Of a DNA stretch of 34,562 nt, positions 13,710 to 20,963 are shown in pieces (position 1 is the stretch's first letter; each line of letters opens with the position of its first letter). The notes beneath the pieces are model-generated. The model saw only the letters and a list, made by a program, of their open reading frames with translations. It was not told the origin of the DNA and made no database searches. The DNA comes from Elusimicrobiota bacterium. Lineage in GTDB: Bacteria > Elusimicrobiota > Elusimicrobia > UBA1565 > UBA9628. A program made the translations under genes and the position numbers. The DNA is taken from NCBI GenBank assembly GCA_026388095.1, contig JAPLKL010000076.1, forward strand, positions 371 through 34,932. Reading direction: 5' to 3'.

Positions 13710-13857
13710 TGCAAAATAAAGAACAATTTTTTAAGAAACGGAGGGAAACGAAAGCCCGTCAAAGAAATCAGAAGCCTGCCGAAGAAGGCGGAAGGCCGCC
13801 AAGACCGGCTGACCATCTGAAAAAACACACATAGGGAGCCCATTGAAGTTGAAAACT

Positions 13858-13950
13858 GGCGGCATATGCGCTTGGGTCGCTCAATCCGAGTCTATCCGAG
13901 AATCTGCGAAGTGAAGCCTCGTCCGAGGTGAGCAATGTGCATATGCCGCC
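13858..13950. other. Candidate structured element bounded by 12-bp inverted repeats
   Basis: GGCGGCATATGC (13858-13869) and GCATATGCCGCC (13939-13950) are exact reverse complements, 69 nt apart. Between them lie two TCCGAG copies and a small hairpin, CCTCG-TC-CGAGG (13917-13928). It could be a small RNA or a tiny non-autonomous mobile element; no promoter or terminator is clear. Confidence 0.4.
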
Positions 13951-14073
13951 TGCGCTGGCGGCAACATGAGGAAAAACTGGTTATTTTCAAGCACGAACAA
14001 TTCTCTAAGTCGCCATCATCCCAAAAGCCCGACTGAATGATCCAGGTCAGTGAGGAGGGGCTGTCGGCGGAGA

Positions 14074-15207
14074 CTACGGGGCGGGCAGGCCGGGCGGAGC
14101 CACGGCCGGCGCGGTGGAGACTGCGGGCGCGGCTCCGGAGATCGTGCCGCTGGATACGCCGGGCAGGACCGGCACCGCGACCGTGGGGCTTGAGACCGCG
14201 GGCGGCGGAGACTGGACGGTGGAGGTGGAGAGCGCCGGCGCGGCTGCCGAGATCGTCCCGGTGGATACGGCGGGCAGGGCCGGCGCGGTGATTGTCGCGC
14301 TGGAGACCGCAGTCGGGGCCGTGGCCGTGGAAACGGCCGGCGGCAAAGCGAAGGACCGCGTCCCGGTCGAGACCGCCGGCCTCGGCATGCCTGCGGCCGT
14401 CCCGGTGGAGACGGCTGTGCCCAGCGCCTGCGCGCCGGGATGCAGCGAGGCGTAGAGGCTGGCGGAGATCTTCGACGCCAAAGCGGGCACCAGCGCCTTC
14501 CAGCGGTCCAGGAGCTGCTGAGGCAAGGTCTCGAACTCGTAGAGGGTGCGGGCGCTGGCCGGGTCATCGGCCTGGTCCTCGTGCTTCCAGAGCGGGTGCA
14601 TGGTCTGGCAGCGGAACATCCGGCTGGTGGCGTTCAGCGTGGGAATCATGTTGCCGTCGTCGTCCGCGGACAGCAAGGGGAGCAGGTTGACCTCCAGGAC
14701 CAAAGCGTCGTCCCAGGCCAGGAACCTCGAGTAGTCGCGCGGGTGCGGCAGCGCGGGATTCGGGCTGATGTACCTGTTCTGCCAATCCAGCACGTCGCTG
14801 GAGCGGTTCCAGCCGCGCAGGGTCGCGGTGTCCGCCTCCGCCTCCGCCACCGGGATGAAGCGTCCCGGGAAATCGGTCTTGGCCAGCTCCTTGAGCAGCG
14901 CGGCTTCCAGCAGGTCCCGGGACGGCCAGCGGGGGACGTATTTGGCGAGGGTGTCGGCGGCGGCCTTGTAGCGGTCCTCCTGGAAGGACGAGACCGCGTA
15001 GCTGATGCCCGGCAGCATCTTGGCCGCGGCCTCGGCCTTGGACTCGCTGTCCGTGATCACCCACGGGGCCGGCGCCGGGTAGACCAGCAGGATGGTGCGC
15101 TGGCTCTTGGCGATGGCCTGCGGCACCAGGACGGGCTCGCCGACCGACACGCAGGCGCCGCAGCAGAGCGCCAAGCCCGGGAGCCAGAGCCTTCGTATTG
15201 TCGCCAT
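14074..15207 (-). CDS. Candidate lipoprotein with a repetitive Ala/Val/Ser/Thr tail
   Basis: A 377-residue protein, not recognised. The N-terminus is a signal peptide ending in CGAC (Cys19), an imperfect lipobox, so it is probably a lipoprotein. Residues about 20-260 are a normal globular sequence with SQRTILLVYPAPAPWVITDSES, RDLLEAALLKELAKTDFPGRF, LAWDDALVLEVNLLPLL and LLDRWKALVPALASKISASLY; this layout suggests a GNA1162-like or lipoprotein-type domain, unproven. Residues 262 to the end contain about nine copies of a short A-V-S-T/S-x-T unit separated by Pro/Ala, a likely flexible or glycosylatable tail. The start is only 24 nt from the divergent HEAT-cyclophilin gene and has no Shine-Dalgarno sequence. 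Confidence 0.7.
   Translation of the reverse strand: MATIRRLWLPGLALCCGACVSVGEPVLVPQAIAKSQRTILLVYPAPAPWVITDSESKAEAAAKMLPGISYAVSSFQEDRYKAAADTLAKYVPRWPSRDLLEAALLKELAKTDFPGRFIPVAEAEADTATLRGWNRSSDVLDWQNRYISPNPALPHPRDYSRFLAWDDALVLEVNLLPLLSADDDGNMIPTLNATSRMFRCQTMHPLWKHEDQADDPASARTLYEFETLPQQLLDRWKALVPALASKISASLYASLHPGAQALGTAVSTGTAAGMPRPAVSTGTRSFALPPAVSTATAPTAVSSATITAPALPAVSTGTISAAAPALSTSTVQSPPPAVSSPTVAVPVLPGVSSGTISGAAPAVSTAPAVAPPGLPAP
14090..14420 (-). repeat. In-frame degenerate repeats of the lipoprotein tail
   Basis: About nine degenerate units coding for A-V-S-[TS]-x-T with Pro/Ala spacers. In the plus-strand DNA they appear as repeated GGTGGAGAC, GGTGGATACGGCGGGCAGG and GCGCTGGAGAC segments. 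Unit spacing varies, so copy number may vary between strains. Confidence 0.7.
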
Positions 15208-15226
15208 TGGGGTAAGGATATATAAT
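15198..15226 (+). promoter_or_regulatory. Sigma70-like promoter of the HEAT-cyclophilin gene
   Basis: TTGTCG (15198-15203), a 17-nt spacer and a perfect TATAAT (15221-15226), only 5 nt before the ATG at 15232. The -35 box lies inside the first codons of the divergent lipoprotein gene. A leaderless mRNA is expected. Confidence 0.65.
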
Positions 15227-15231
15227 TTCGC

Positions 15232-17178
15232 ATGCGCCTTCTAATACCAGCCGGGCTCTGGCTCATCCTCGTCGGCGGCGCCCAGGCGGCGCCGAAGACC
15301 GCCCATCAGCGGCACAAGAACGCGCCGGCGCCGGCAGGGCCGGCCGTGAGCGAGGCCGCCATCAGGCGCGAGGCCGACCTGCGCGCGGCCGATTCGGAGG
15401 TCCTGCGCCGGGCCGCGCGCTCCGGCCCGGGCCGGCTGCGCCGCGAGGCGTTCCGGGCCATGGGGCGCATCCAGTCGCCGTCCTATGCCGACGACCTCGC
15501 GGCGGCGCTGTCCTCCGGCGACCCGGAGACGCGCTCCGAGGCGGCCTTCGACCTCGGGCAGCTGGCTTTGCTGGAGCCGGTCGACGCGGATGAGGCTGAC
15601 GCGCAGAGGCTGGGAGAGCTGCGCGGCCGCGAGGCCGCGGCCCTCCTGCCGTCGCTGAAGACGGGGTCCCGGGAGCTGCGCTGCGCCGCGGCCGAGGCTT
15701 TGGGCAAGGCCGGAGGCCCGGGCGTGGAGAAGCTTTTGGTCGAGGCCTTGCGCGACGACGCGGCGTGCCTGCGCGGGGAGGCGGCGTTGGGCCTGTTCCG
15801 CCTGCGCTACCTCAAGCGCATCCCGGAGTACTCTTCCGCCGCCGCGGCCGGGCTGGCCGCCGCGGTGCGGGCTCCGGACCCGGAGCTGCGCTGGAAGGCG
15901 GCTTTTGCGTTCTCGCGCTGGCCCGAGCCGCGCGCCGCCCAGGCTTTGAGCGCCGCGGCGCATGACGACGACGCGCGCGCGAGGCTCTTCGCGATCCGGG
16001 CTTTAGGCCTGCTCAAGGCCGCCGCGCCGGCGGATGTCCTGCGCGCGGCGCAGAAGGACCCGGACGCGATGGTCCGGCGGGAGGCCGTGGCCGCGCTGGG
16101 AGCCGGCGGCCAAGCGGGCCTGCTGGATGAGGCGGTCTTCCACGACCCCTCCGCGCACGTGCGCGCCGCGGCGGCGGAGGCCCTCGCCGACCCGGCCCGG
16201 CTCGACGCTCTGCTGGCGGACGCTTCGCCCATGGTGCGCGCGGCAGCGGTCCTGGCGGTGCCCAGACTGCGCAAGGATGCGGCCGCGGTCCTGGCCAAGG
16301 AGAAGGCCTCCCCGCATTGGTGGGTCAAGTCGCGGGCCTATCTGGCCATGGCCGAGGTCCCGGGCTCGCGGGCGGATCTCTTGGAGGGTCTCAAGGACCC
16401 GGACCCGCGCGTGGCCGCCGCGGCCCTGGAGGCCGTGGCCAAGTCCACCGAGGCCTTCGTGGTCCCGATCCTGGACCGCATCTTGCGCGATCCGGAGTCG
16501 GCCCTGGAGCTGCGCGGAACGGCCGCCGACGCCGCGGGAGAGCGCAAGAGCGCCCTGTTGCTCGACGCTCTGGAGGCGGCCTGGAAGAACTCCCAGGGCC
16601 GCGAGTGGCCCGAGATCCGCGACAGCATCAAGCGCGCCGCGCAGGAGGCCATGGCCCAGCCCGGCTACGCGGGGCGGCCGTATTTCTTCTCCGAACCGCC
16701 CGCGCGCGCCACGGCCTCGCCGTACCTGGGGGAGAAGCCGGCGCCGGCCTCGGTGGTGCTGGAGACGGAGAAGGGGGACATCGAGCTCGCCTTGGCCGTG
16801 GAGGAGGCGCCGGTCCATGCGGCGGCCTTCCTGCACAGCGTGAGCTCCGGCCTGTACAACGGCCTGACCTGGCACCGGGTGGTCTCCGGTTTCGTCATCC
16901 AGGGCGGCGACCCGCGGGGCAGCGGCTGGGGCGACGCGGGCTTCTTCCTGCGCGACGAGATCAGCCCGCTGCGCTTCGAGAGGGGGACGGTGGGCATGCC
17001 CAAGGCGGGCAAGGACACCGGCGGCTGCCAGCTCTTCGTCACGCACGTGCCCACGCCGCACCTGGACGGCCGCTACACGGTGTTCGGGCGGGTCGTGCGC
17101 GGCATGGACGTGGTGGACCGCATCGAGCCGGGAGACAAGATCGTCAAGGCGCGCCTCTCGGCCCAGCCGAGCCCTTGA
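15232..17178 (+). CDS. Exported HEAT-repeat protein with C-terminal cyclophilin-type PPIase domain
   Basis: A 648-residue protein. A signal peptide (residues 1-19, cleavage near AQA) is followed by about 450 residues of HEAT-like helical pairs, such as RREAFRAMGRI, ELRCAAAEALGKAG, MVRREAVAALGAGG and HVRAAAAEALADP. Residues about 505-640 are a cyclophilin domain: VVLETEKGDIEL, LTWHRVVSGFVIQGGDPRGSG, RGTVGMPK, GGCQLFVTHVPTPHLDGRYTVFGRVVRGMDVVD. The catalytic Arg in WHRV and the FVIQGGD segment are present; the usual SQFFI is GCQLFV. A peptidyl-prolyl isomerase joined to a protein-binding solenoid suggests a periplasmic folding factor. No Shine-Dalgarno sequence is present and the -10 box is 5 nt from the ATG. 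Confidence 0.85.
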   Translation: MRLLIPAGLWLILVGGAQAAPKTAHQRHKNAPAPAGPAVSEAAIRREADLRAADSEVLRRAARSGPGRLRREAFRAMGRIQSPSYADDLAAALSSGDPETRSEAAFDLGQLALLEPVDADEADAQRLGELRGREAAALLPSLKTGSRELRCAAAEALGKAGGPGVEKLLVEALRDDAACLRGEAALGLFRLRYLKRIPEYSSAAAAGLAAAVRAPDPELRWKAAFAFSRWPEPRAAQALSAAAHDDDARARLFAIRALGLLKAAAPADVLRAAQKDPDAMVRREAVAALGAGGQAGLLDEAVFHDPSAHVRAAAAEALADPARLDALLADASPMVRAAAVLAVPRLRKDAAAVLAKEKASPHWWVKSRAYLAMAEVPGSRADLLEGLKDPDPRVAAAALEAVAKSTEAFVVPILDRILRDPESALELRGTAADAAGERKSALLLDALEAAWKNSQGREWPEIRDSIKRAAQEAMAQPGYAGRPYFFSEPPARATASPYLGEKPAPASVVLETEKGDIELALAVEEAPVHAAAFLHSVSSGLYNGLTWHRVVSGFVIQGGDPRGSGWGDAGFFLRDEISPLRFERGTVGMPKAGKDTGGCQLFVTHVPTPHLDGRYTVFGRVVRGMDVVDRIEPGDKIVKARLSAQPSP

Positions 17179-17204
17179 GAGCGGCTCGATCTTTGCGGTA
17201 GAAT
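17175..17204 (+). promoter_or_regulatory. Sigma70-like promoter of the beta-barrel candidate
   Basis: TTGAGA (17175-17180), an 18-nt spacer and TAGAAT (17199-17204). The -35 box overlaps the stop codon of the HEAT-cyclophilin gene. The short leader contains a G-run that can serve as the ribosome binding site. Confidence 0.55.
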
Positions 17205-17226
17205 CTGGGCGTTCCGGGGGGGGATC

Positions 17227-18123
17227 ATGAAAAGGTTGAGCATCGTCGCCGCGGCCGTTCTCCTGTCGTCCGTGCCGGCCTCGGCCTACTGGCTGAGCGC
17301 CGGAGCCAGCGAGGCGCGGGGGACGCAGAACTACAACGGGGTCAACGCCTTCGGCCAGGCCGGCACGGACGCCTTCAGCCTCAAGCCGATGTTCCAGTCC
17401 TTCCACTCCGACGTGTCCGGAGGCGCCTTCAACACCTACTCCCTGCGCGTCGGCTACGACTCCCAGCTCCTCGCCCTGGGCCTGACCGGCGGCGCGACTC
17501 CCAGGGTCAACGGCTACGACAACCAGTTCGGCGCGGTGGACGCGACCCTGAGCCTGACTCCCACGGGCGAGGGCGCGCGCCAGCGCATCAACGGCCGCCC
17601 GCAGGTCCAGGGGCCGGCGGAGGGCGCGGGCCTGGCCCGCATCGACATCGGCGGCAGCGCCGTTTACACCCGGCACTCGGAGCGCGTGGGCTCCGCCGGG
17701 CAGGCCTTGGGCTCGGCGACGCGCCTGGGCCAGACCGACCTGACGGCCTCGGCGGGCGTGGCGCTGCTGACCAGCCTGCTGAGCGTCGATATCACGAAAT
17801 CGGTCTACGACAAGAAGCCCGCGGACCTGGACATGCGCGCGCCGCGCGTGGAGAACATCGTGGGCTTGGCCCAGGTGGCGCAAGGCTTCCCCAACAGCAG
17901 CGTCAACGCCAAGGTGATCTTCGGGCTGATCCCTTTCGTCAAGCCCTACGCGGGCTACACGCGCACGACCTTCATGGCGGGGGTGCCCAGCTCGCAAGCC
18001 TACACGGCCGGGCTCACGGTCCCGCTCGGGATCGTGGCGGTCTCCGCCAACTGGGAGCACTACGTGCAGGCCGGGCAGAGCAACCGTGATTTCTTCGGGT
18101 TTGGGGCCGGCCTGAGGTTGTAG
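17227..18123 (+). CDS. Probable outer-membrane beta-barrel protein
   Basis: A 298-residue protein without a recognised family. It has a clean signal peptide (MKRLSIVAAAVLLSSVPASA, cleavage before Tyr). The mature part is rich in Gly, Ser, Thr and aromatics with alternating strands: FNTYSLRVGYDSQLLALGLTGG, LTASAGVALLTSLLSVDITKSVYD, NAKVIFGLIPFVKPYAGYTRTTF, YTAGLTVPLGIVAVSANWEHY. It ends in FFGFGAGLRL, close to a last barrel strand although not ending in Phe. These suggest an outer-membrane barrel of about 10-12 strands; function is unknown. It has its own promoter and a G-rich ribosome binding site. Confidence 0.65.
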   Translation: MKRLSIVAAAVLLSSVPASAYWLSAGASEARGTQNYNGVNAFGQAGTDAFSLKPMFQSFHSDVSGGAFNTYSLRVGYDSQLLALGLTGGATPRVNGYDNQFGAVDATLSLTPTGEGARQRINGRPQVQGPAEGAGLARIDIGGSAVYTRHSERVGSAGQALGSATRLGQTDLTASAGVALLTSLLSVDITKSVYDKKPADLDMRAPRVENIVGLAQVAQGFPNSSVNAKVIFGLIPFVKPYAGYTRTTFMAGVPSSQAYTAGLTVPLGIVAVSANWEHYVQAGQSNRDFFGFGAGLRL

Positions 18124-18146
18124 CGCGGGCGCCTGAAAGATCGCTC

Positions 18147-18175
18147 TTGACAAAACCCGAAACTCCTGCAATAAT
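18147..18175 (+). promoter_or_regulatory. Near-consensus sigma70 promoter
   Basis: TTGACA (18147-18152), a 17-nt spacer and AATAAT (18170-18175), upstream of the gene at 18220, with a leader of about 38 nt. Confidence 0.7.
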
Positions 18176-18204
18176 CTAGTCCGCGCCGAGGAACGCTAAG
18201 CCGA

Positions 18205-18219
18205 GGAGGGACTCCCTCC
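18205..18219 (+). promoter_or_regulatory. Shine-Dalgarno sequence inside a hairpin next to the start codon
   Basis: GGAGGG (18205-18210), loop ACT, then CCCTCC (18214-18219), directly before the ATG at 18220. The only strong ribosome binding site of this gene is one arm of this perfect 6-bp stem, so translation initiation could be limited by folding. Confidence 0.6.
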
Positions 18220-19050
18220 ATGACGGCCGCAATCCTTGGCCTTTTTCTTTTCTGGGCCGGCAGGCCCGCTTCGGGACAGGTCGCCATGCTGCAGGTGCTG
18301 CCCTCGGCCCGGCCCGCGCTCAAGATCCCGCACCGGCAGGTCCTCATGCTGGGCCGCAAGATCTGGTACAACGAATGCCGCGGCACCTACGCCGGCCTGA
18401 CCTCCTGGAACCAAGGCGAGGAGTTCGCCTCGCTGGGCATCGGCCACTTCATCTGGTACCCGGAGGGGCAGCACGGCCCCTTCCAGGAAAGCTTCCCCAT
18501 GCTCCTCGACTACCTCCAGCGCCACGGCGAAGTCCTGCCCGAGTGGCTCACGGTCGCCGTGGGCTGCCCCTGGGAGAGCCGCGAGGCCTTCCTGGCCGAC
18601 ATCCATTCCGAGCGCATGCGCGACCTGCGCCGCCTGCTCACCTGGACCATGCCCCTGCAGGCTCGCTTCATCGTCGAGCGCCTGGGCGCCGCCTTGCCCA
18701 AGATGCTCTCGGGCCTGCCCCGCGCCGAGCGCAAGCGGGTGCGCTTCCAGTTCTATCGCATGGCCAAAAGGCCGGCCGGGATCTACGCCTTGGTGGACTA
18801 CGTCAACTTCAAGGGGGAGGGCCTCAAGGGTCAGGAGCGCTACAACGGCCAGGCCTGGGGCCTCCTGCAGGTCCTGCAGGGCATGACCGGCACGACGTCG
18901 GGTCAGGCCGCCCTTGACGAGTTCGCCGCCTCGGCGGACCGCGTGCTCACCCGCCGCGTCCTGAACGCTCCGCCGGAGCGCCACGAGGCCCGCTGGCTGC
19001 CCGGCTGGCGGCATCGGCTGCGCACCTACGCCCGCAGCACAGACTCCTAG
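18220..19050 (+). CDS. Conserved exported protein of unknown function
   Basis: A 276-residue protein with a signal peptide (MTAAILGLFLFWAGRPASG). I recall similar unnamed proteins in Gram-negative bacteria that share the pattern IWYNECRGTYAGLTSWNQGEEFASLGIGHFIWYP, then FPMLLDYLQRHG, PEWL, PWESREAFLAD, a YALVDYVNFKGEG segment and ERYNGQAWGLLQVLQGM, ending in PPERHEARWLPGW. The conserved Glu in NEC and the SWNQGEEFASLGIGH stretch resemble lysozyme-like folds, but this is only a guess. The promoter at 18147 and the hairpin-masked ribosome binding site show it is a separate transcription unit. The next gene starts 9 nt after its stop. Confidence 0.7.
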   Translation: MTAAILGLFLFWAGRPASGQVAMLQVLPSARPALKIPHRQVLMLGRKIWYNECRGTYAGLTSWNQGEEFASLGIGHFIWYPEGQHGPFQESFPMLLDYLQRHGEVLPEWLTVAVGCPWESREAFLADIHSERMRDLRRLLTWTMPLQARFIVERLGAALPKMLSGLPRAERKRVRFQFYRMAKRPAGIYALVDYVNFKGEGLKGQERYNGQAWGLLQVLQGMTGTTSGQAALDEFAASADRVLTRRVLNAPPERHEARWLPGWRHRLRTYARSTDS

Positions 19051-19059
19051 AGCAGGCTC

Positions 19060-20079
19060 GTGCGCCTGATCCAGACGCTGTGCGTCGTCCTCGTCGGGCT
19101 GCTCTCCGCCGCGCAGGCGCTCGACCAGGGCCGGAGCCCGTATTGGGCCGCCTTGCAGCGCGATCCGCAGGATGCCCAAGCCAATCTCCTCTATGGAGAG
19201 GGCTTGGTCGACGACGGCGCCTATGCCAAGGCCATCCCGTATCTTCAAAAGGCCAGCGCTCTCGACTCGCATGGAGCATGGATCCGGGCGTGGGCCCTGA
19301 ACTATCTGGGCAGATGCTACTTCGCTGCCGGGGACTATGCCGGGTCCAGGAAAGCCCTTCTTGAGAGCGCCCGCATGGGGGCTACCGAGAATGTCACGAA
19401 GAAGTCCAATTGGTATCTGCACCTGTTCGGGATGGATGACCTGTTCAAGACCTGGGATGTCCAAGCCAGCGAGCATTTCATCTTCCACTTCCAGACTCCT
19501 TCGGTACTCGCCGACCATGCCGACTTCATCAAAGAGCGCGAAGACGCCTTCGCCGCCATCGCGGCTTTCTTCGACGACACCCGGCTCCCTCTCAAGATCC
19601 ACTATTTCGTCTGGAACTCCAAGGCCGATGCGCGCAAGAGCGTGGGGTTCGAGCTGGGGTTCGCCGTTCCCGAGCACGGCGTCATCCAGACCAGCTTCGA
19701 CAACGAGACGCCCGGGCACGAGACCACGCATATCATCGCGCACTATTTCGCGGGCGCCCCCAAACGGACGATGTTGATCAACGAGGGCATCGCCGTCCAT
19801 CTGAACCAGAAGCACTGGGACAATCTGGAGCTGGCCAGGAAGCGCTGGCGGTCGGACCCGAAGGGGCGGGCCTCCATCAAGGATCTTTGGAGCGGCAAGC
19901 CGTTGGACTCCTATCACTACCCGCTGGCGGGAGCATTCGCGGCCCACCTGCTCCAATGGGGCGGGAAAGAGAAGTTCCTGAACCTGATCCGGCATCAATC
20001 GTACGAAGATGCTCTCAAGATCTATGGCCCCGGACTGGACACGGCGATCCATGATTTCGAGGCGAAGCTTCGCCGCTGA
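19060..20079 (+). CDS. Exported TPR protein with gluzincin-type metallopeptidase motif
   Basis: A 339-residue protein from a GTG start. A signal peptide (about residues 1-20) is followed by TPR-like helices (residues about 27-110: QANLLYGEGLVDDGAYAKAIPYLQKA, ALNYLGRCYFAAGDYAGSRKALLESA). The C-terminal part carries HETTH at 220-224 (HExxH zinc motif) and Glu242 in LINEGIAVHL, 18 residues further on, as in gluzincins of the M1/MA-like clan. The nearest pattern is the peptidase-MA-like family found with TPRs. It probably cuts peptides or proteins in the periplasm; the substrate is unknown. It lies 9 nt after the previous gene and is probably co-transcribed with it. The Shine-Dalgarno sequence is weak. 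Confidence 0.75.
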   Translation: MRLIQTLCVVLVGLLSAAQALDQGRSPYWAALQRDPQDAQANLLYGEGLVDDGAYAKAIPYLQKASALDSHGAWIRAWALNYLGRCYFAAGDYAGSRKALLESARMGATENVTKKSNWYLHLFGMDDLFKTWDVQASEHFIFHFQTPSVLADHADFIKEREDAFAAIAAFFDDTRLPLKIHYFVWNSKADARKSVGFELGFAVPEHGVIQTSFDNETPGHETTHIIAHYFAGAPKRTMLINEGIAVHLNQKHWDNLELARKRWRSDPKGRASIKDLWSGKPLDSYHYPLAGAFAAHLLQWGGKEKFLNLIRHQSYEDALKIYGPGLDTAIHDFEAKLRR

Positions 20080-20090
20080 CGGGAAGATGG

Positions 20091-20096
20091 TATAAT
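20091..20096 (+). promoter_or_regulatory. Extended -10 promoter of the nucleotidyltransferase gene
   Basis: TGG followed by a perfect TATAAT (20091-20096) makes an extended -10 element; no good -35 is visible. There are 15 nt from the box to the ATG at 20112, so the leader would be about 9 nt without a Shine-Dalgarno sequence. Confidence 0.55.
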
Positions 20097-20111
20097 CCTG
20101 GGCACCCGGCT

Positions 20112-20663
20112 ATGGATTTCGAGCGCGTCCTAAAGACCCTCCTGGAGGAGTTCGACGAGAAGCGCGTCCGCTACGCCCTCATGGGCGGAGTCGCCCTCGG
20201 CGTCTGGGGCGCGCCGCGCACCACCCTCGACATCGACTTCCTCGTCCACCACGACGACCTCGACGCCCTGCACGAGGCCATGCACGCCTTGGGCTACGAT
20301 CGGGTGGTCTTGACGGAGAACGTCTCCCAATACCATCACGAGGCGCCCGGCTTGGGGTACGTGGATTTCGTGCACGCCTTCCGGCGCATCTCTTTGGAGA
20401 TGCTGGGCCGGGCCGTCGAGCGGCCCGTCTTCGGCGGGACGCGCCAGGTGCGCGTGCTGCCGCCCGAGGACGTCATCGGCCTCAAGGTCCAGGCCATCGT
20501 CAACGACCCCGAGAACCGCAAGGCCAAGGACTCCGCCGACATCGAGGCGCTCATGGAAGCCCGAGGCGCCGAGCTCGATTGGGAGCGCGTAGAGGAATTC
20601 TACCAGCTGTTCGCGCTGGAGCAGGAGGCGCGGCGCCTGCGGGAGCGTTTCGACCATGCTTAG
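20112..20663 (+). CDS. Nucleotidyltransferase superfamily protein
   Basis: A 183-residue protein with the polymerase-beta-like nucleotidyltransferase signature near its N-terminus: MGGVALGVWGAPRTTLDID, with Gly25-Gly26, Asp40 and Asp42 as the expected metal and nucleotide ligands. A third acidic position may be in LGYVDFVHA (Asp near residue 79). The C-terminal half has LPPEDVIGLKVQAIVNDP and KDSADIEALME, typical of AbiEii/DUF6036-like relatives. Such proteins often act with a partner, as toxins or RNA/protein modifiers. The next gene, a 68-residue protein, overlaps by 8 bp, suggesting a functional pair. Activity and target are not shown by the sequence. Confidence 0.8.
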   Translation: MDFERVLKTLLEEFDEKRVRYALMGGVALGVWGAPRTTLDIDFLVHHDDLDALHEAMHALGYDRVVLTENVSQYHHEAPGLGYVDFVHAFRRISLEMLGRAVERPVFGGTRQVRVLPPEDVIGLKVQAIVNDPENRKAKDSADIEALMEARGAELDWERVEEFYQLFALEQEARRLRERFDHA

Positions 20664-20862
20664 CGACGCGCACAAGAAAGAGCTCCTGGAGATGGCCGCC
20701 TCGGACCAGCTGCGCCGGGACTTCCGGAATCTTAGGAAAGGGGCGCGGCCCGCGGACCTGGACCTCGACGCTCTGCTGCGCTTCCTCACGGGCGCCCGCC
20801 GCTTGGCGCCCGCCAAGCGCGGCCGCCGCTCCCGCCCCGCCTACACCAAGGCCCTGCTCTAG
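20656..20862 (+). CDS. Small partner protein of the nucleotidyltransferase
   Basis: A 68-residue basic protein whose ATG overlaps the nucleotidyltransferase stop by 8 bp, so the two are translationally coupled. It reads as two or three helices: HKKELLEMAASDQLRRDFRNLRKG, then DLDLDALLRFLTGARRL, and ends with a basic tail (AKRGRRSRPAYTKALL). I recall small proteins with a similar L...S..LR.D...LR....DLD....FL pattern next to nucleotidyltransferases, but have no family name. It may be an antitoxin or an adaptor. There is no signal peptide. Confidence 0.65.
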   Translation: MLSDAHKKELLEMAASDQLRRDFRNLRKGARPADLDLDALLRFLTGARRLAPAKRGRRSRPAYTKALL

Positions 20863-20942
20863 ATTCCCTGTCAGGCGCGGCCTTCCATAAACGAGCTTTG
20901 TGCCCTGGAATGTCCAATGTCAAGACCTGACCCCCAAATTGG

Positions 20943-20948
20943 TACAAT
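20943..20948 (+). promoter_or_regulatory. Candidate extended -10 box before the AHSA1-type gene
   Basis: TTGG followed by TACAAT (20943-20948), 15 nt before the ATG at 20964, the same spacing as for the nucleotidyltransferase gene. No clear -35 and no Shine-Dalgarno sequence. Confidence 0.4.
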
Positions 20949-20963
20949 GAGTCTCGCGATCCT

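Noticed and set aside
13640-13843. 67-codon minus-strand frame
   Set aside because: It runs through the 36-bp palindrome, has no ribosome binding site and no family pattern.
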